64,000 nt of DNA from JBQTIY01 sp052387675. Lineage in GTDB: Bacteria; Planctomycetota; B15-G4. The notes beneath the pieces were generated by a model. That model worked only from the letters and a program-made list of their open reading frames with translations. It ran no database searches and had not been told where the DNA came from. The stretch lies in NCBI GenBank assembly GCA_052387675.1, contig JBQTIY010000002.1, forward strand, positions 186,001 through 250,000. Direction: 5' to 3'. Both the position numbers and the translations under genes were made by a program. Positions 26,536 to 35,489 of this stretch are shown piece by piece. Numbering within the stretch: position 1 is the first letter of the stretch; the number at the start of each line of letters is the position of its first letter.

Positions 26536-27941
26536 CGCAACAAGACGGCTCCCGGCCCTCTGGCGCGCGCCCGAGCCAAGAGCGCCAGGGCCCGGTCCCG
26601 CCCGGGCTCGCCTCGCAGCACCTCGCGGAGAAGTTGCTCGGCGCGTTCGGATTGCTCGGGCGCGAACTCGAGCAGCCAACTCGCGCAGTTCTCACGCGCA
26701 TCGCTGAGTTCGGAGTGCCGCAGCGCCCGCTCGAAGTACGCCAGAGCTTCCTGCGGCTGTCCCCAACTCCAGGCCGCCAGACCGGCATCGTTTAAGAGTT
26801 CGCCGCGCTCGGGCCAGCGCTCAGCCAGCTCGCGATAGCCGTCGAGCGACACGCCGGCCAGTGACAAGGTCAGCGCGCGCGCCTCGGAGAGGCCGTAGTG
26901 CCGGGGCTCCACTTGCAGCCCTTGCTCAAGCAGCAACAGCGCCTCCTCCCAACGGCGAGCCCGGCCCGCGCTGCCGGCGAGGCCGAGCAGCTCGTCGAGC
27001 GCGGCTGCGTCGCCGGCGCGTGCCGCCCGCAGGGCGTGCTCCGCGGCTTCGACGCGGCGGCCGAGCCGCCCGAGCAGCCGACCATGCGCGCGCTCGTATT
27101 CGGCGCTGCGTCCTTCGGTCGCAGCGGAGAACGCCGCCTCGGACTCGGCCAGACGTCCCAGCTCTTCCAAGGCGAAAGCGTGATGCCACTGCCACAGTGC
27201 CTGCTGGCTGCCTGCGGCCGATGAGTTCAGGAGGGCTTCGATGCGTGCCAGGCGGGAGGCAGCGCCGCTGCGACCGGGCAGGATGCGCGCCAGAGCAGAG
27301 AGCAAGGCCGCGCCGTCTTCAACAACACGCTCGCCGAGCAGCGCCTGCTCGCGGGCCGCATCCCACGTCAGCAGCGCCGCCTCGCGCTGAGCGTTCGCGG
27401 CCAGGCTTTCCGCATAGGTCAACTGGTAGTCCAGCCGCTGCGGTGCAGCGCGGGCTGCGCGTTCGAACCAGAGCAAGGCCACCGCCGGCTCACCCTCACT
27501 CGCCAAGCGCCCGCGCAAATGCGCGGCATAGGCCGAGCCGTGGGCTGAGTATTCGCGCTCGAGATCGGCTGCGAGCGCAGGGTCGTCGCCCAGCAAGTAG
27601 CGCGCGTAGTTGCGCCACTCTCGCGCCTCCGCGGCGCTGGCGTCGGTTCCAGCGGAAAGTTCAGCGAGTTCTTCGATGGCCTGACTGAGCAGTCCCGCCG
27701 CTTGATTGCGCTCGAAGCGCCGTCCCTCCAGCAGCAGCTGAGCGCGCTCGATCCGCTCGCGTGCTGACTCGTAGCGCGCTTGGGCTGTCTGCGCTTCTTG
27801 GGGTTCCTGCGCCGGCGCAGCCTGCGCCGGCGCAGCCTGAGCCGGCACAGCCTGGGCCGCCGCATCCAGCGCCAGCGCTGCCAGCAGCAGCAGCGCCAGC
27901 AACGCGTTGCCGAAACTCGGCCGCGCGCCCAGCCCGCTCAC
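26532..27941 (-). CDS. Secreted TPR-repeat protein
   Basis: 469 residues. A hydrophobic signal segment (about 12-30) is followed by a PAQAA repeat (about 31-45) encoded by a 15-bp tandem repeat, then a nearly continuous array of TPR-like helices (LAALALDAAAQ, then motifs such as LAYFERALRHSELSDA and LLLLEQGLQVEPRHYGLSEA). No catalytic residues are apparent; TPR arrays scaffold protein complexes in the periplasm. The GTG start lies 2 nt after the purM stop, so it is cotranscribed with purM and the Nudix gene, perhaps by chance of compaction. Confidence 0.78.
   Translation of the reverse strand: MSGLGARPSFGNALLALLLLAALALDAAAQAVPAQAAPAQAAPAQEPQEAQTAQARYESARERIERAQLLLEGRRFERNQAAGLLSQAIEELAELSAGTDASAAEAREWRNYARYLLGDDPALAADLEREYSAHGSAYAAHLRGRLASEGEPAVALLWFERAARAAPQRLDYQLTYAESLAANAQREAALLTWDAAREQALLGERVVEDGAALLSALARILPGRSGAASRLARIEALLNSSAAGSQQALWQWHHAFALEELGRLAESEAAFSAATEGRSAEYERAHGRLLGRLGRRVEAAEHALRAARAGDAAALDELLGLAGSAGRARRWEEALLLLEQGLQVEPRHYGLSEARALTLSLAGVSLDGYRELAERWPERGELLNDAGLAAWSWGQPQEALAYFERALRHSELSDARENCASWLLEFAPEQSERAEQLLREVLRGEPGRDRALALLARARARGPGAVLLR
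27806..27850. repeat. Three 15-bp tandem repeats coding PAQAA
   Basis: Two exact copies (27806-27820 and 27821-27835) and one diverged copy (27836-27850) of CCTGCGCCGGCGCAG, within the N-terminal linker of the TPR protein. In-frame, so copy-number change would only alter linker length. Confidence 0.85.
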
Positions 27942-27943
27942 GC

Positions 27944-29002
27944 TCAGCCGGCCGACCCGACGTAGCGCACGCGGCCGGTGCCCGCCTCGATGCGCCCGAT
28001 GATCCGCGGCCGTTCGCCGCGCGCTTCGAGCCCGGCGGTCATCCGCGCTGCGTCGCTCTCCGCCACGATGAGCACCATGCCGATGCCCATGTTGAAAGTG
28101 CGGTCCATCTCCTCGCGCTCGACCGGGCCGCGCCGCTGCAGCTCCGCGAAAAGCGGCGGCACCGTCCAGCGGCTGCGGTCGATGACGGCGTCGACCGAGG
28201 GCGGCAGAACGCGCGGCACGTTTTCGGTGAAGCCGCCGCCGGTGATGTGCGCCATGGCGTGAAAGCCCGGGTCGCGCAGGAGCGGCCGCAAGGGCTGCAG
28301 ATAGCAGCGATGCACGGCCAGCAGCGCTTGGCCGATGGTCTGCTGCGTGCCGGGCAGGGGCGAGTCCGGCGTGAGCTGCTCGCGCTCGAAAAAGATCTTC
28401 TGCGCGAGCGAGTAGCCATTGGTGTGCAAGCCGGAACTCTCCAGCCCCAAGAGCACGTCGCCGAGGCGCACACGATCTGGTGACAGAATGTGCTGCCGAT
28501 CCACCACTCCCACGATGAATCCGGCCAAGTCAAAGTCGCCGGGCTGGTACAGCCCCGGCATCTCGGCCGTCTCCCCGCCCACCAGGGCCACGCCCTGCTC
28601 GCGACACGCGTTGGCAAAGCCGGAGAGCAGGCCCTCCAGTAGCGGCGGACTCAGGTGGCCGGCGGCGATGTAGTCGAGAAAGAAGAGCGGCTCGGCGCCC
28701 ATGACGAGGATGTCATTGACGCAGTGGTTCACCAGATCGGCGCCCACGGTGTCGAAGCGCCCCAGGCGGCGCGCGACCAGCAGCTTGGTGCCGACACCGT
28801 CGGTGCTGGAGACCAGCACCGGCTCCTTGAGCCCGCTGAAGTCGGGCCGGAAGAGTGAGCCGAAGCTGCCGATGCCAGTGAGCACCGAGGGCCCGTGCGT
28901 GCTGCGCGCCAAGGCCGCCACCGCGCGCATAGCGGCCGTCTTGGCCGAGATGTCGACGCCAGCGTCCTTGTAGGTGATCGGGGACTTCGTGGGACTCACC
29001 AT
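27944..29002 (-). CDS. purM: Phosphoribosylformylglycinamidine cyclo-ligase (AIR synthetase)
   Basis: 352 residues, standard length. PurM closes FGAM to AIR with ATP in step 5 of purine synthesis. Family blocks are clear: N-terminal YKDAGVDI, SFGSLFRPDF, VSSTDGVGTKLLVA, ADLVNHCVNDILVMGAEPLFFLDY, VGGETAEMPGLYQPGDFDLAGF, and the C-terminal HITGGGFTENVPRVLP and TFNMGIGMV. The gene is 4 nt downstream of the Nudix gene and 2 nt upstream of a TPR gene, and not beside other pur genes, so pathway genes are dispersed here. Confidence 0.96.
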   Translation of the reverse strand: MVSPTKSPITYKDAGVDISAKTAAMRAVAALARSTHGPSVLTGIGSFGSLFRPDFSGLKEPVLVSSTDGVGTKLLVARRLGRFDTVGADLVNHCVNDILVMGAEPLFFLDYIAAGHLSPPLLEGLLSGFANACREQGVALVGGETAEMPGLYQPGDFDLAGFIVGVVDRQHILSPDRVRLGDVLLGLESSGLHTNGYSLAQKIFFEREQLTPDSPLPGTQQTIGQALLAVHRCYLQPLRPLLRDPGFHAMAHITGGGFTENVPRVLPPSVDAVIDRSRWTVPPLFAELQRRGPVEREEMDRTFNMGIGMVLIVAESDAARMTAGLEARGERPRIIGRIEAGTGRVRYVGSAG

Positions 29003-29006
29003 GATC

Positions 29007-29513
29007 TCACCAGGTGCGGGGCGCGCCCTTGCGGAGGCGCTCCAGGATGATGCGGTGGTTGCGAAAACTTAGATTCTGCGGCAAGCGGTCCAGGGAGTGA
29101 AAGGCCGCCTCGTCAGCATCGCTGCCCGGCTCAAGTTCGCCCTCGACTTCCTCGCCGGAATAGATCACCAGCAGCGAGGGTTTGCGCGGATCGTCGCTGG
29201 TCGACAGCACGTCGAGCAGTCCGGTCAGCCGCACGATGAGGCCACTTTCCTCGCGCACCTCGCGCAGGGCCGTCGTCTCGATGTTCTCATCGACTTCCTG
29301 GAAGCCGGCCGGCAGACCCCACTGGCCCAAGTAGGGCTCGATGGCCCGCCGGCAGAGCAGCACCTGGCGCTGGCGCAGCACGGCCACCGCGGCCGCCGGC
29401 ACGGGATTCTCGTAGTGGACCACCGCGCAAGGATCGCAGCAGGTGCGCTCACGACCCTCCACAGAACGCACGACGAGAAGGGCCCCGCACGCGCTGCAGA
29501 ACTTCGCTGGCAT
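29007..29513 (-). CDS. Nudix hydrolase with N-terminal zinc ribbon
   Basis: 168 residues. An N-terminal zinc ribbon is formed by C6/C9 and C26/C29. The Nudix box GX5EX7REUXEEXGU is complete (G70 to about L92: GFQEVDENIETTALREVREE). This layout resembles NudC-like or ADP-ribose-type pyrophosphatases, and the substrate is not deducible. ATG 29513 has no Shine-Dalgarno, and TATCAT (-10-like) lies 11 nt upstream, so the mRNA may be leaderless. It is the first gene of a run with purM. Confidence 0.87.
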   Translation of the reverse strand: MPAKFCSACGALLVVRSVEGRERTCCDPCAVVHYENPVPAAAVAVLRQRQVLLCRRAIEPYLGQWGLPAGFQEVDENIETTALREVREESGLIVRLTGLLDVLSTSDDPRKPSLLVIYSGEEVEGELEPGSDADEAAFHSLDRLPQNLSFRNHRIILERLRKGAPRTW

Positions 29514-29524
29514 GATGCGGACGA

Positions 29525-29553
29525 ATGATACCAGAGGAGCACAGCGCTATACT
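29525..29553. promoter_or_regulatory. Bidirectional, probably leaderless promoter between Nudix and dxr
   Basis: Two -10-like boxes sit back to back in a 49-nt gap. On the minus strand TATCAT (29530-29525) lies 11 nt from the Nudix ATG. On the plus strand TATACT (29548-29553) lies 9 nt from the dxr ATG, with ATGATA 17 nt before it as -35. Neither gene has a ribosome site, so both could be transcribed from or close to their start codons. Confidence 0.5.
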
Positions 29554-29562
29554 CGCGCGCTC

Positions 29563-30744
29563 ATGACCAAGCGCGTGCTGATCCTCGGCTCGACCGGATC
29601 CGTCGGGCGTCAGAGCCTTGACGTGCTGCGGCGCCTCAGCGACTCGCACCAGATCGTGGGACTTTCAGCGGCGCGCTCCAGCGCGCTCTTGTCCGAGCAG
29701 GCGCACGAGTTCCGCCCCAGCGCGGTCTGCCTCGCCGAGGCCGAGCAAGTTGCCGCTCCGGAGCTGCCCGCGCAGTGCCGCCTGCTCACGGGCGCCGCCG
29801 GCCTCGTGCAGCTCGTCGAGGCCACGGCGCCCGATCTCGTGGTCTGCGCCATCACCGGCGCCGCCGGGCTGCCCTCCACCTTGGCAGCCGCTCGCTCCGG
29901 GGCCACACTGGCGCTGGCCAACAAAGAGAGCTTGGTTCTCGCCGGGCCGTTGGTGAAGGCCGCCTGCCGCGCTTCGGGCAGCCGGATCGTGCCCGTGGAC
30001 AGCGAACACAGCGCCATCGCCCAGTGCCTCGCCGGCCACCCCGCTGCCGGCGTGCGGCGGCTCATTCTCACGGCCTCGGGCGGCCCCTTCCGTGGTCGGC
30101 GGCGCGCGGAACTCCTGACGGTCACGCCTCAGCAGGCTTTGCGGCATCCGTCCTGGGTCATGGGCCCGCGCATCACCATCGACAGCGCCACGCTCATGAA
30201 CAAGGCGCTCGAAATCGTCGAAGCCTGCCAGCTCTTCGACGTGCCTGCCGAGCAAGTGAGCGTCATCGTGCATCCGCAGAGCATCATTCACTCCATGGTG
30301 GAGTTCATCGACGGGGCGCTGCTGGCGCAGTTGTCGCGCCCGGACATGCGTCTGCCGATCCGCTACGCGCTCGGCGCTCCGGGCCGCATCGAGAGCGGCG
30401 ACGGTCAGGTGGATCTCCTGTCGCTCTCGGGCCTGAGCTTTGAGGAACCGGACCGCGAGACCTTTCGCTGCCTGGCACTCGGTGAAGAGGTTGCGCGGCT
30501 CGGCGGCACAGCCGGCTGCGTCATGAACGCCGCCAACGAGATCGCCGTGCACGCCTTCCTCGAGCAGCGCCTGAGCTTCCTGGGCATCGCCGAACTCGTT
30601 GAAGCCGCGCTGACCCGCTTCGAGCATCGCCCGGCGGCCGACCTCACGGAACTGCTCGAGCTCGACCAACGCGTGCGCACCTGGGCCCTGACCCGCGTAG
30701 CTTCACCGGCCAAGAGCCCGCGCGCTGCGAGTTCCCAGCCTTAG
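29563..30744 (+). CDS. dxr: 1-deoxy-D-xylulose 5-phosphate reductoisomerase
   Basis: 393 residues, normal length. It converts DXP to MEP in non-mevalonate isoprenoid synthesis. Hallmarks are LGSTGSVGRQSLDVL (NADPH loop), ANKESLVLAGPLV, VPVDSEHSAIAQCL (metal ligands Asp/Glu), the flexible loop with HPSWVMGPRITIDSATLMNKALE and VIVHPQSIIHSMVEF. The start is ATG 29563, with no Shine-Dalgarno and a -10 box 9 nt upstream. The S2P protease gene follows 18 nt downstream, a common dxr-rseP arrangement in many bacteria. Confidence 0.96.
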   Translation: MTKRVLILGSTGSVGRQSLDVLRRLSDSHQIVGLSAARSSALLSEQAHEFRPSAVCLAEAEQVAAPELPAQCRLLTGAAGLVQLVEATAPDLVVCAITGAAGLPSTLAAARSGATLALANKESLVLAGPLVKAACRASGSRIVPVDSEHSAIAQCLAGHPAAGVRRLILTASGGPFRGRRRAELLTVTPQQALRHPSWVMGPRITIDSATLMNKALEIVEACQLFDVPAEQVSVIVHPQSIIHSMVEFIDGALLAQLSRPDMRLPIRYALGAPGRIESGDGQVDLLSLSGLSFEEPDRETFRCLALGEEVARLGGTAGCVMNAANEIAVHAFLEQRLSFLGIAELVEAALTRFEHRPAADLTELLELDQRVRTWALTRVASPAKSPRAASSQP

Positions 30745-30762
30745 CCCCCGGCACCCCACAGC

Positions 30763-32562
30763 ATGCCCTCCCAGATCGCACCCATCCTGCTCGCAGCCGC
30801 GGGCATCAGCTTCCTGATCTTCATCCATGAGATCGGACACTTCGTCGCCGCGCGCATCTTCGGTGTGCGCGTCGAGGTCTTCTCGCTCGGATTCGGGCCA
30901 CGCCTGCTGGGCTGGCGGCGCGGTGACACCGATTACCGCCTCTCGCTCGTGCCCCTGGGCGGCTACGTGAAAATGGCCGGCGAGTACGGCGAGGCGGGCG
31001 AGCCGCGCCCGCTGGCGCCGGACGATCTCAACGCCAAGCCGGCCTGGCAGCGCGCCATCATCTTTTCGGGCGGAGTCTTGGTGAACTTCGCCTTTGCCTT
31101 CGTGGCCTTCCCCCTCGCCTTCAGCATGGGCGTGCCCTTCACTGCGCCAGTCATCGGCTCGGTCACGCCAGGTGGTGCTGCTTGGCTGGCCGGACTGCAG
31201 CCCGGCGATGAAATCCTCACGATCAATGGCAACCGGCTCTACCAGTTCAGCGACATCGCTCTGGAAGTTGCGCTGGGCGATCCCGACGCCTGCACCATGA
31301 CCCTGCTTCGCGCAGGACGCGAAGAGACCGTGACGCTGCGGCCGCAGCGCAACGAGGCTGAAGGCCGCTTCGAGGCGGGCCTCGGTCCCGCCGAGTCGGA
31401 GCACATCGTCGTCACGGCCAAGGGGCCGGCGGAGGCGGCCGGGCTGCGCACGGGGGATCGGCTGCTCACACTCGGCGGGGAGACGCTCGGCGACGGCGGG
31501 AGCAGCGTCAGCGAGGCCTTCCAGCGGACGGCCCAGTCGGCGCAGCCCCTGGATGTGACTTACGAGCGCGAGGGCGTCAGCGCCGCGGCTCGGATCCTGC
31601 CGCTCGTCACGGAGCGGGCCGACAGTTCGCGACTCGGCGTCATGCCTCTCGGCACGCGCATCGCGGGCCTGCGCGGCTCCGCTGCGGCTTTGGGAGCACC
31701 GCTCCAGCCCAATGACACGCTGGTGGCCATCAACGGTCAGCCCGTCTTCAATGCCGACGAGGTGCGCGCCGCGCTGCAGTCGGCGCCACCCGGCGCCGCT
31801 CTCAGCCTGCGCCGCGACGATCAGGCGCTCGACGTCGCGCTCACACCGCCGCTTCGTGACGCGCTGCTCGCGGGCGATGTGGCCTTGGATCTGGCGCTGC
31901 ACACCACGGTCGTGCGCATCACTCCCGACGGCGCGCTCGCCGCCGCCGGGCTGCGCAGCGGCGATCGCATCCTCGCACTGGGCACGGAGCCCATCGCGGA
32001 CTACGCCGGACTGCAGAAGGCCGCCCAGGGCGGTGTGCGCGAAGTCGCCGTGCGCTACCTCAGCGCTGCTGACGGGCAGGTCCACACCGTCGTGGCCACG
32101 ACGCGCCCGGAACTGGAACCCGACTATGGCATCGGCCTGCAACTGCGGCAGGTCGTCCATCGTGAGCGCCTCGGCGGCGTGCTGCAGGCCGGCTGGGACA
32201 CCACCCTCAATGCCCTGCGCACGACGTGGCTCACGCTCGTGCGCCTCTTCACCGGCGACGTGGCCGCGAGCAATCTGGGCGGCATCGTGCAGATCTCGGT
32301 GCTCACCTACCACTTCGCCGACACGGGCGTGGCCTACCTGCTCTTCTTCTTGGCGTTGCTCTCGGTCAACCTCGGCATCATCAATGTGCTGCCGATCCCC
32401 GTGCTGGACGGCGGCCAGCTCATGTTCTTGCTCTTCGAGAAGATCAAGGGCGGCCGGCTCTCGGATCGCTTCATGAACTCGATGCAAATGGCCGGGCTCG
32501 TGGCGATCCTCGCGCTGGTCGTCTACGTGACCTTCAACGACATTCGGCGACTCGTGGGATGA
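30763..32562 (+). CDS. rseP: RseP-type site-2 zinc protease with four PDZ-like domains
   Basis: 599 residues against about 450 for E. coli RseP. HEIGH (H22, E23, H26) and the distal LLP-type motif NVLPIPVLDGG (D549) build the intramembrane active site. Four PDZ-like stretches lie between them at about 127-193, 208-282, 296-362 and 373-447, each with a GLxxGDxIxxxxG-type turn (GLQPGDEILTING, GLRTGDRLLTLGG, PLQPNDTLVAING, GLRSGDRILALGT). RseP cuts membrane-anchored anti-sigma factors and signal-peptide remnants. It follows dxr and overlaps the UbiA-like gene (ATGA). Confidence 0.93.
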   Translation: MPSQIAPILLAAAGISFLIFIHEIGHFVAARIFGVRVEVFSLGFGPRLLGWRRGDTDYRLSLVPLGGYVKMAGEYGEAGEPRPLAPDDLNAKPAWQRAIIFSGGVLVNFAFAFVAFPLAFSMGVPFTAPVIGSVTPGGAAWLAGLQPGDEILTINGNRLYQFSDIALEVALGDPDACTMTLLRAGREETVTLRPQRNEAEGRFEAGLGPAESEHIVVTAKGPAEAAGLRTGDRLLTLGGETLGDGGSSVSEAFQRTAQSAQPLDVTYEREGVSAAARILPLVTERADSSRLGVMPLGTRIAGLRGSAAALGAPLQPNDTLVAINGQPVFNADEVRAALQSAPPGAALSLRRDDQALDVALTPPLRDALLAGDVALDLALHTTVVRITPDGALAAAGLRSGDRILALGTEPIADYAGLQKAAQGGVREVAVRYLSAADGQVHTVVATTRPELEPDYGIGLQLRQVVHRERLGGVLQAGWDTTLNALRTTWLTLVRLFTGDVAASNLGGIVQISVLTYHFADTGVAYLLFFLALLSVNLGIINVLPIPVLDGGQLMFLLFEKIKGGRLSDRFMNSMQMAGLVAILALVVYVTFNDIRRLVG

Positions 32563-33569
32563 CCGGCCCGGCCGGCCCAGACGGCGGGCCGCTGCGCATT
32601 CGCCCCGGAGCCTTCTGGGCTTGGGCCGAATTGCTGCGCGCGCCGCTCCTGCTCTCACCCCTCGCGGATGTTCTGGCGGGCTTCACGCTCGTGCGCGCCA
32701 CCGCCGCCGCCGCGCGCCCGGCTGGCGATCCTGTGCCGGAGGATTGGCTCCCGCGCCCGCTCTGGCTGGCGTGCGCCGCGGGCTGCTGCCTGCTCGCCGC
32801 CGGCATGGCGCTCAACGCTTTGGTGGATCGAACGAGCGATCAGCGCAACAAGCCGCTGCGTCCACTGCCCCGCGGCGCCATCTCCCCCTGGTCCGTGCGC
32901 TTGGCCTGGATCGCGCTGCTGCTCGTCGGGATGGGTCTCGCCAACGAAGCCGGGCGCCCGGCCGGCAATGCGGCCGCGCTCATCGCGCTGCTCATCCTGG
33001 CCTATCACGGCGGACTCAAGCGGCTGCGCGTGCCGGGCTGCCTGGCGCTCGGCAGCGCGCGCGGACTGGACCTGCTGCTGGGTGGCGGCGCGGCCTTGGC
33101 CTGGCTCGGCAATCGCCCCGACGACTTGGCCGCCATCCTGCCGCCGCTGTTGCTGACGGCCGCGCTCTACGCCGTCTACATGACCGGCGCCTCGCTGCAT
33201 GCCTCCACCGACGATGAGCAAGGCTCGGCCTTCTGGAGTCGCGCAGGCTTAATCCTCTGCGGGCTCGCTCTGCTCTTGCAGTTGCAGCCAGCCGTGGTCG
33301 GGCTGCTGGCCGAGACGGGCCCCGCGAACCTGCTGGCCTTCGCCGTCCCGGCCGCAGCGCTCGTGCGGCTCGTCCGCGCGCTGCCCCGTCTCAGTCCGCC
33401 CCAACTCACCGGCGTGCTGCTCTCCGGCCTCTATCTCGTGACTGCCGGCGTTTGCTTGGCTGCCGTGCCGGAGGGTCGTGAACTCGGGCCGGAGTTGATC
33501 AGCGGCCTCGTCGTGCTGGCCCTGTTCGGCTTCAGCCGGCTGCTGCTGCGCGTCTTGCCACCGAGCTAG
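32559..33569 (+). CDS. UbiA-family prenyltransferase-like membrane protein, EboC-like
   Basis: 336 residues with eight or nine membrane segments. The first aspartate-rich motif, NALVDRTSDQRNKPLRPLPRG (NxxxDxxxD with the basic tail), is that of UbiA enzymes, which transfer prenyl groups. The loop GSARGLDLLLGGGAAL fits the EboC subgroup of the ebo cluster better than ubiquinone-type UbiA. The second Asp motif is less clear (MTGASLHASTDDEQ). It is translationally coupled to rseP (ATGA) and ends with a 4-bp overlap with the convergent CCA-type gene. The isoprenoid acceptor is unknown. Confidence 0.7.
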   Translation: MTGPAGPDGGPLRIRPGAFWAWAELLRAPLLLSPLADVLAGFTLVRATAAAARPAGDPVPEDWLPRPLWLACAAGCCLLAAGMALNALVDRTSDQRNKPLRPLPRGAISPWSVRLAWIALLLVGMGLANEAGRPAGNAAALIALLILAYHGGLKRLRVPGCLALGSARGLDLLLGGGAALAWLGNRPDDLAAILPPLLLTAALYAVYMTGASLHASTDDEQGSAFWSRAGLILCGLALLLQLQPAVVGLLAETGPANLLAFAVPAAALVRLVRALPRLSPPQLTGVLLSGLYLVTAGVCLAAVPEGRELGPELISGLVVLALFGFSRLLLRVLPPS

Positions 33570-34873
33570 CGCGCGAGACGCTGCGCCAGCCAGGCCAGCG
33601 CCGCTTCCCGATCAGCGAGGCGCCCATCCAGCTGCAGATCGGCTGCTTCGCGCAGAAGTTGGCCGACGAGCGGGCCGGCGGCCACGCCGCTGCTCAACAG
33701 GTCCTCGCCCCGCAAGAGCGGCGGCGGGACGAGCGCCTCGGCTGCCAAGCGCCGCTTCATGGCCGTGATCGCCGGCAGGGCGCTCAGCAAGCCGTGGCAA
33801 GCGGCGACATCCGCGCGATAGAGCAGGAGCAGTTCCGTCCAGTGCGGCTCGGCCATCAGACGGCGCAGCCGGCTCGGGCGCATCGAGGGCACGTCTTTGA
33901 ACAACAAGTGATCCCGCACGAGCGCCACGATCGTCGTCGTGGAGGCGCGCGAGAGCCGCAGCCGCTCGCAGATCGCGCGCGCCATCTCGGCCCCCAACTC
34001 GACATGCCCGTCGAATCGAATGCGGTCCTCCGCGCGACGAAAGGTGGGCGGCTTGCCGACATCGTGCAGCAGCGTGCCGAAGGCCAACTCGAAGGAGACG
34101 CGCGCCGGCAGGCGCTCCAGCGCCAGACATGTGTGCACCCAGACATCGCCTTCCGGATGAAAGTCGGGCGGCTGCTCCACGCCGTGCATGGGCGGGATCT
34201 CGGGCAGCACAACCGCCAGCAACCCGCTCTCGTCGAGCAGTTCCAGCGCCCGGCGACGCGTGCGGTGGCAGAGCATCTTCTCGAGTTCTTCGCGCACGCG
34301 TTCCGGCGAGATGCGCCGCAGCCCTTCGGCTTCCGCTTGCATCGCCGCCCACGTGGCCGGCTCAATTCGAAAATCGAAGCGCGCCGCGAAGCGCACGCCG
34401 CGCAGCAGGCGTAGCGCGTCCTCGCGAAAGCGCAGGGCCGGCTCGCCGATGGCGCGCAGGCAGCGGTCGGCCAGATCCTGCCGGCCGCCCACGTGGTCGA
34501 GCAGCGCGCCACCAACCGGCTCCTCAATGAGTCCGTTGATGGTGAAGTCGCGGCGGGCCACATCCTCTTCCAGCGTGGCGCGGGCGATGGCGTCCGGATG
34601 CCGGCCGTCGCTGCCACCGAGGTCGCGGCGAAACGTGGCCACGTCGTAGTCCGCATCCTGGCCGAGCACCTTGATCACACCAAAGGCCGCGCCGATGGCC
34701 ACATGCCGCGGAAAGAGTGCGGCGACTTCAGCGGGCGAGGCGGAGGTCGCGATGTCCAGATCGCCGCCGCGCACGCCGAGCAAGCGATCGCGCACGGCTC
34801 CTCCGGCGAAGACCGCGCGATGGCCGGCGCCGCGCAGGCGCGCTGCCAGTTGGCGCGCCTCATGCCGCGACAT
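33566..34873 (-). CDS. CCA tRNA nucleotidyltransferase / poly(A) polymerase family, with HD domain
   Basis: 435 residues. The nucleotidyltransferase signature GGAVRDRLLGVRGGDLDIATSA gives the catalytic DxD, and RRDFTINGLIEEP, LDHVGGRQDLADRCLRAIGEP and EDALRLLRGVRFAARF are the following class II blocks. An HD domain (LLHDVGKPPTF) sits at about 260-275. This architecture is shared by bacterial CCA-adding enzymes and some poly(A) polymerases. Because a clear PcnB-like gene lies at 43012, this one is more likely the tRNA CCA enzyme. ATG 34873 has GGAG upstream; longer frames are shadow coding. Confidence 0.87.
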   Translation of the reverse strand: MSRHEARQLAARLRGAGHRAVFAGGAVRDRLLGVRGGDLDIATSASPAEVAALFPRHVAIGAAFGVIKVLGQDADYDVATFRRDLGGSDGRHPDAIARATLEEDVARRDFTINGLIEEPVGGALLDHVGGRQDLADRCLRAIGEPALRFREDALRLLRGVRFAARFDFRIEPATWAAMQAEAEGLRRISPERVREELEKMLCHRTRRRALELLDESGLLAVVLPEIPPMHGVEQPPDFHPEGDVWVHTCLALERLPARVSFELAFGTLLHDVGKPPTFRRAEDRIRFDGHVELGAEMARAICERLRLSRASTTTIVALVRDHLLFKDVPSMRPSRLRRLMAEPHWTELLLLYRADVAACHGLLSALPAITAMKRRLAAEALVPPPLLRGEDLLSSGVAAGPLVGQLLREAADLQLDGRLADREAALAWLAQRLAR

Positions 34874-34934
34874 ACAGGCTCCGGCTGCTAGGATGCCCGC
34901 GTCCCCACGACCTGGCCCGGAAGTGCTCCACTCG

Positions 34935-35489
34935 ATGCGCCTGCTCGGTCCTCTGCTCATCCTGCTGGTACTCGCCGCTCTGGCCGGCCTGCGATGGTTC
35001 GAACATGGCCAGGCCGTGCGGCTGCTGCAAGGCGAAGCACGGGCACGCTCGACGCTTTGGGCGCTGCAGGAGGCCAACCAGGCCGCCGCTGCCCTCGGGC
35101 ACCAGCCGCCGGGGCTCGATCCGGCCTGGCTCGCTGCGCTCGCTCCGGAAACTCGCCTCGCGCCGCGCACCGAACTGGCCGGCGGCGCCATCACTTTTGC
35201 CACGGATGATGCCTACCTTTACGGCTTCGTTCGGCGTTCCGTGCACGACCCCGAGACAGGTGCCGAGCGGCCGGGCTTTGTGCTGCGCGCCTGGCCGGAG
35301 CGTTTCGGCGTGACCGGTGATGCCGAGTTTCAGATCACCGAGGAGGGGCTGCTTTGGCAGGCCCAGAATCGTCATGGCCGCAGTGGCGTGAAGCTGGGTT
35401 TTCCGCCGGCCTTTCCGGAGCCGGACCTGACCAATCCGCGTTCGGCTTGGCGTCCCGTCGAGCGCAGCACGGCCGCCGCTCACAAGTAG
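34935..35489 (+). CDS. Hypothetical membrane-anchored protein
   Basis: 184 residues. A single hydrophobic segment near the N-terminus (LLGPLLILLVLAALAGL) anchors a soluble domain rich in aromatic residues (DDAYLYGFVRRS, AWPERFGVTGDAEFQI). The last part, with FGVTGDAEFQITEEGLLWQ, resembles pilin- or DUF2950-like small beta domains, but I cannot name a family. The ATG at 34935 is a compromise; GTG 34923 and ATG 34893 are also in frame. It is divergent from the CCA-type gene and overlaps the convergent HEAT protein gene by 10 nt. Confidence 0.6.
   Translation: MRLLGPLLILLVLAALAGLRWFEHGQAVRLLQGEARARSTLWALQEANQAAAALGHQPPGLDPAWLAALAPETRLAPRTELAGGAITFATDDAYLYGFVRRSVHDPETGAERPGFVLRAWPERFGVTGDAEFQITEEGLLWQAQNRHGRSGVKLGFPPAFPEPDLTNPRSAWRPVERSTAAAHK

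Noticed and set aside
30703..32658. 651-codon minus-strand frame opposite rseP
   Set aside because: Shadow coding; rseP on the plus strand has HEIGH, PDZ and LDGG motifs.
34874..35203. N-terminal extension of the CCA-type gene
   Set aside because: The extension lies opposite the hypothetical membrane-protein gene, and ATG 34873 with GGAG gives a normal family start.
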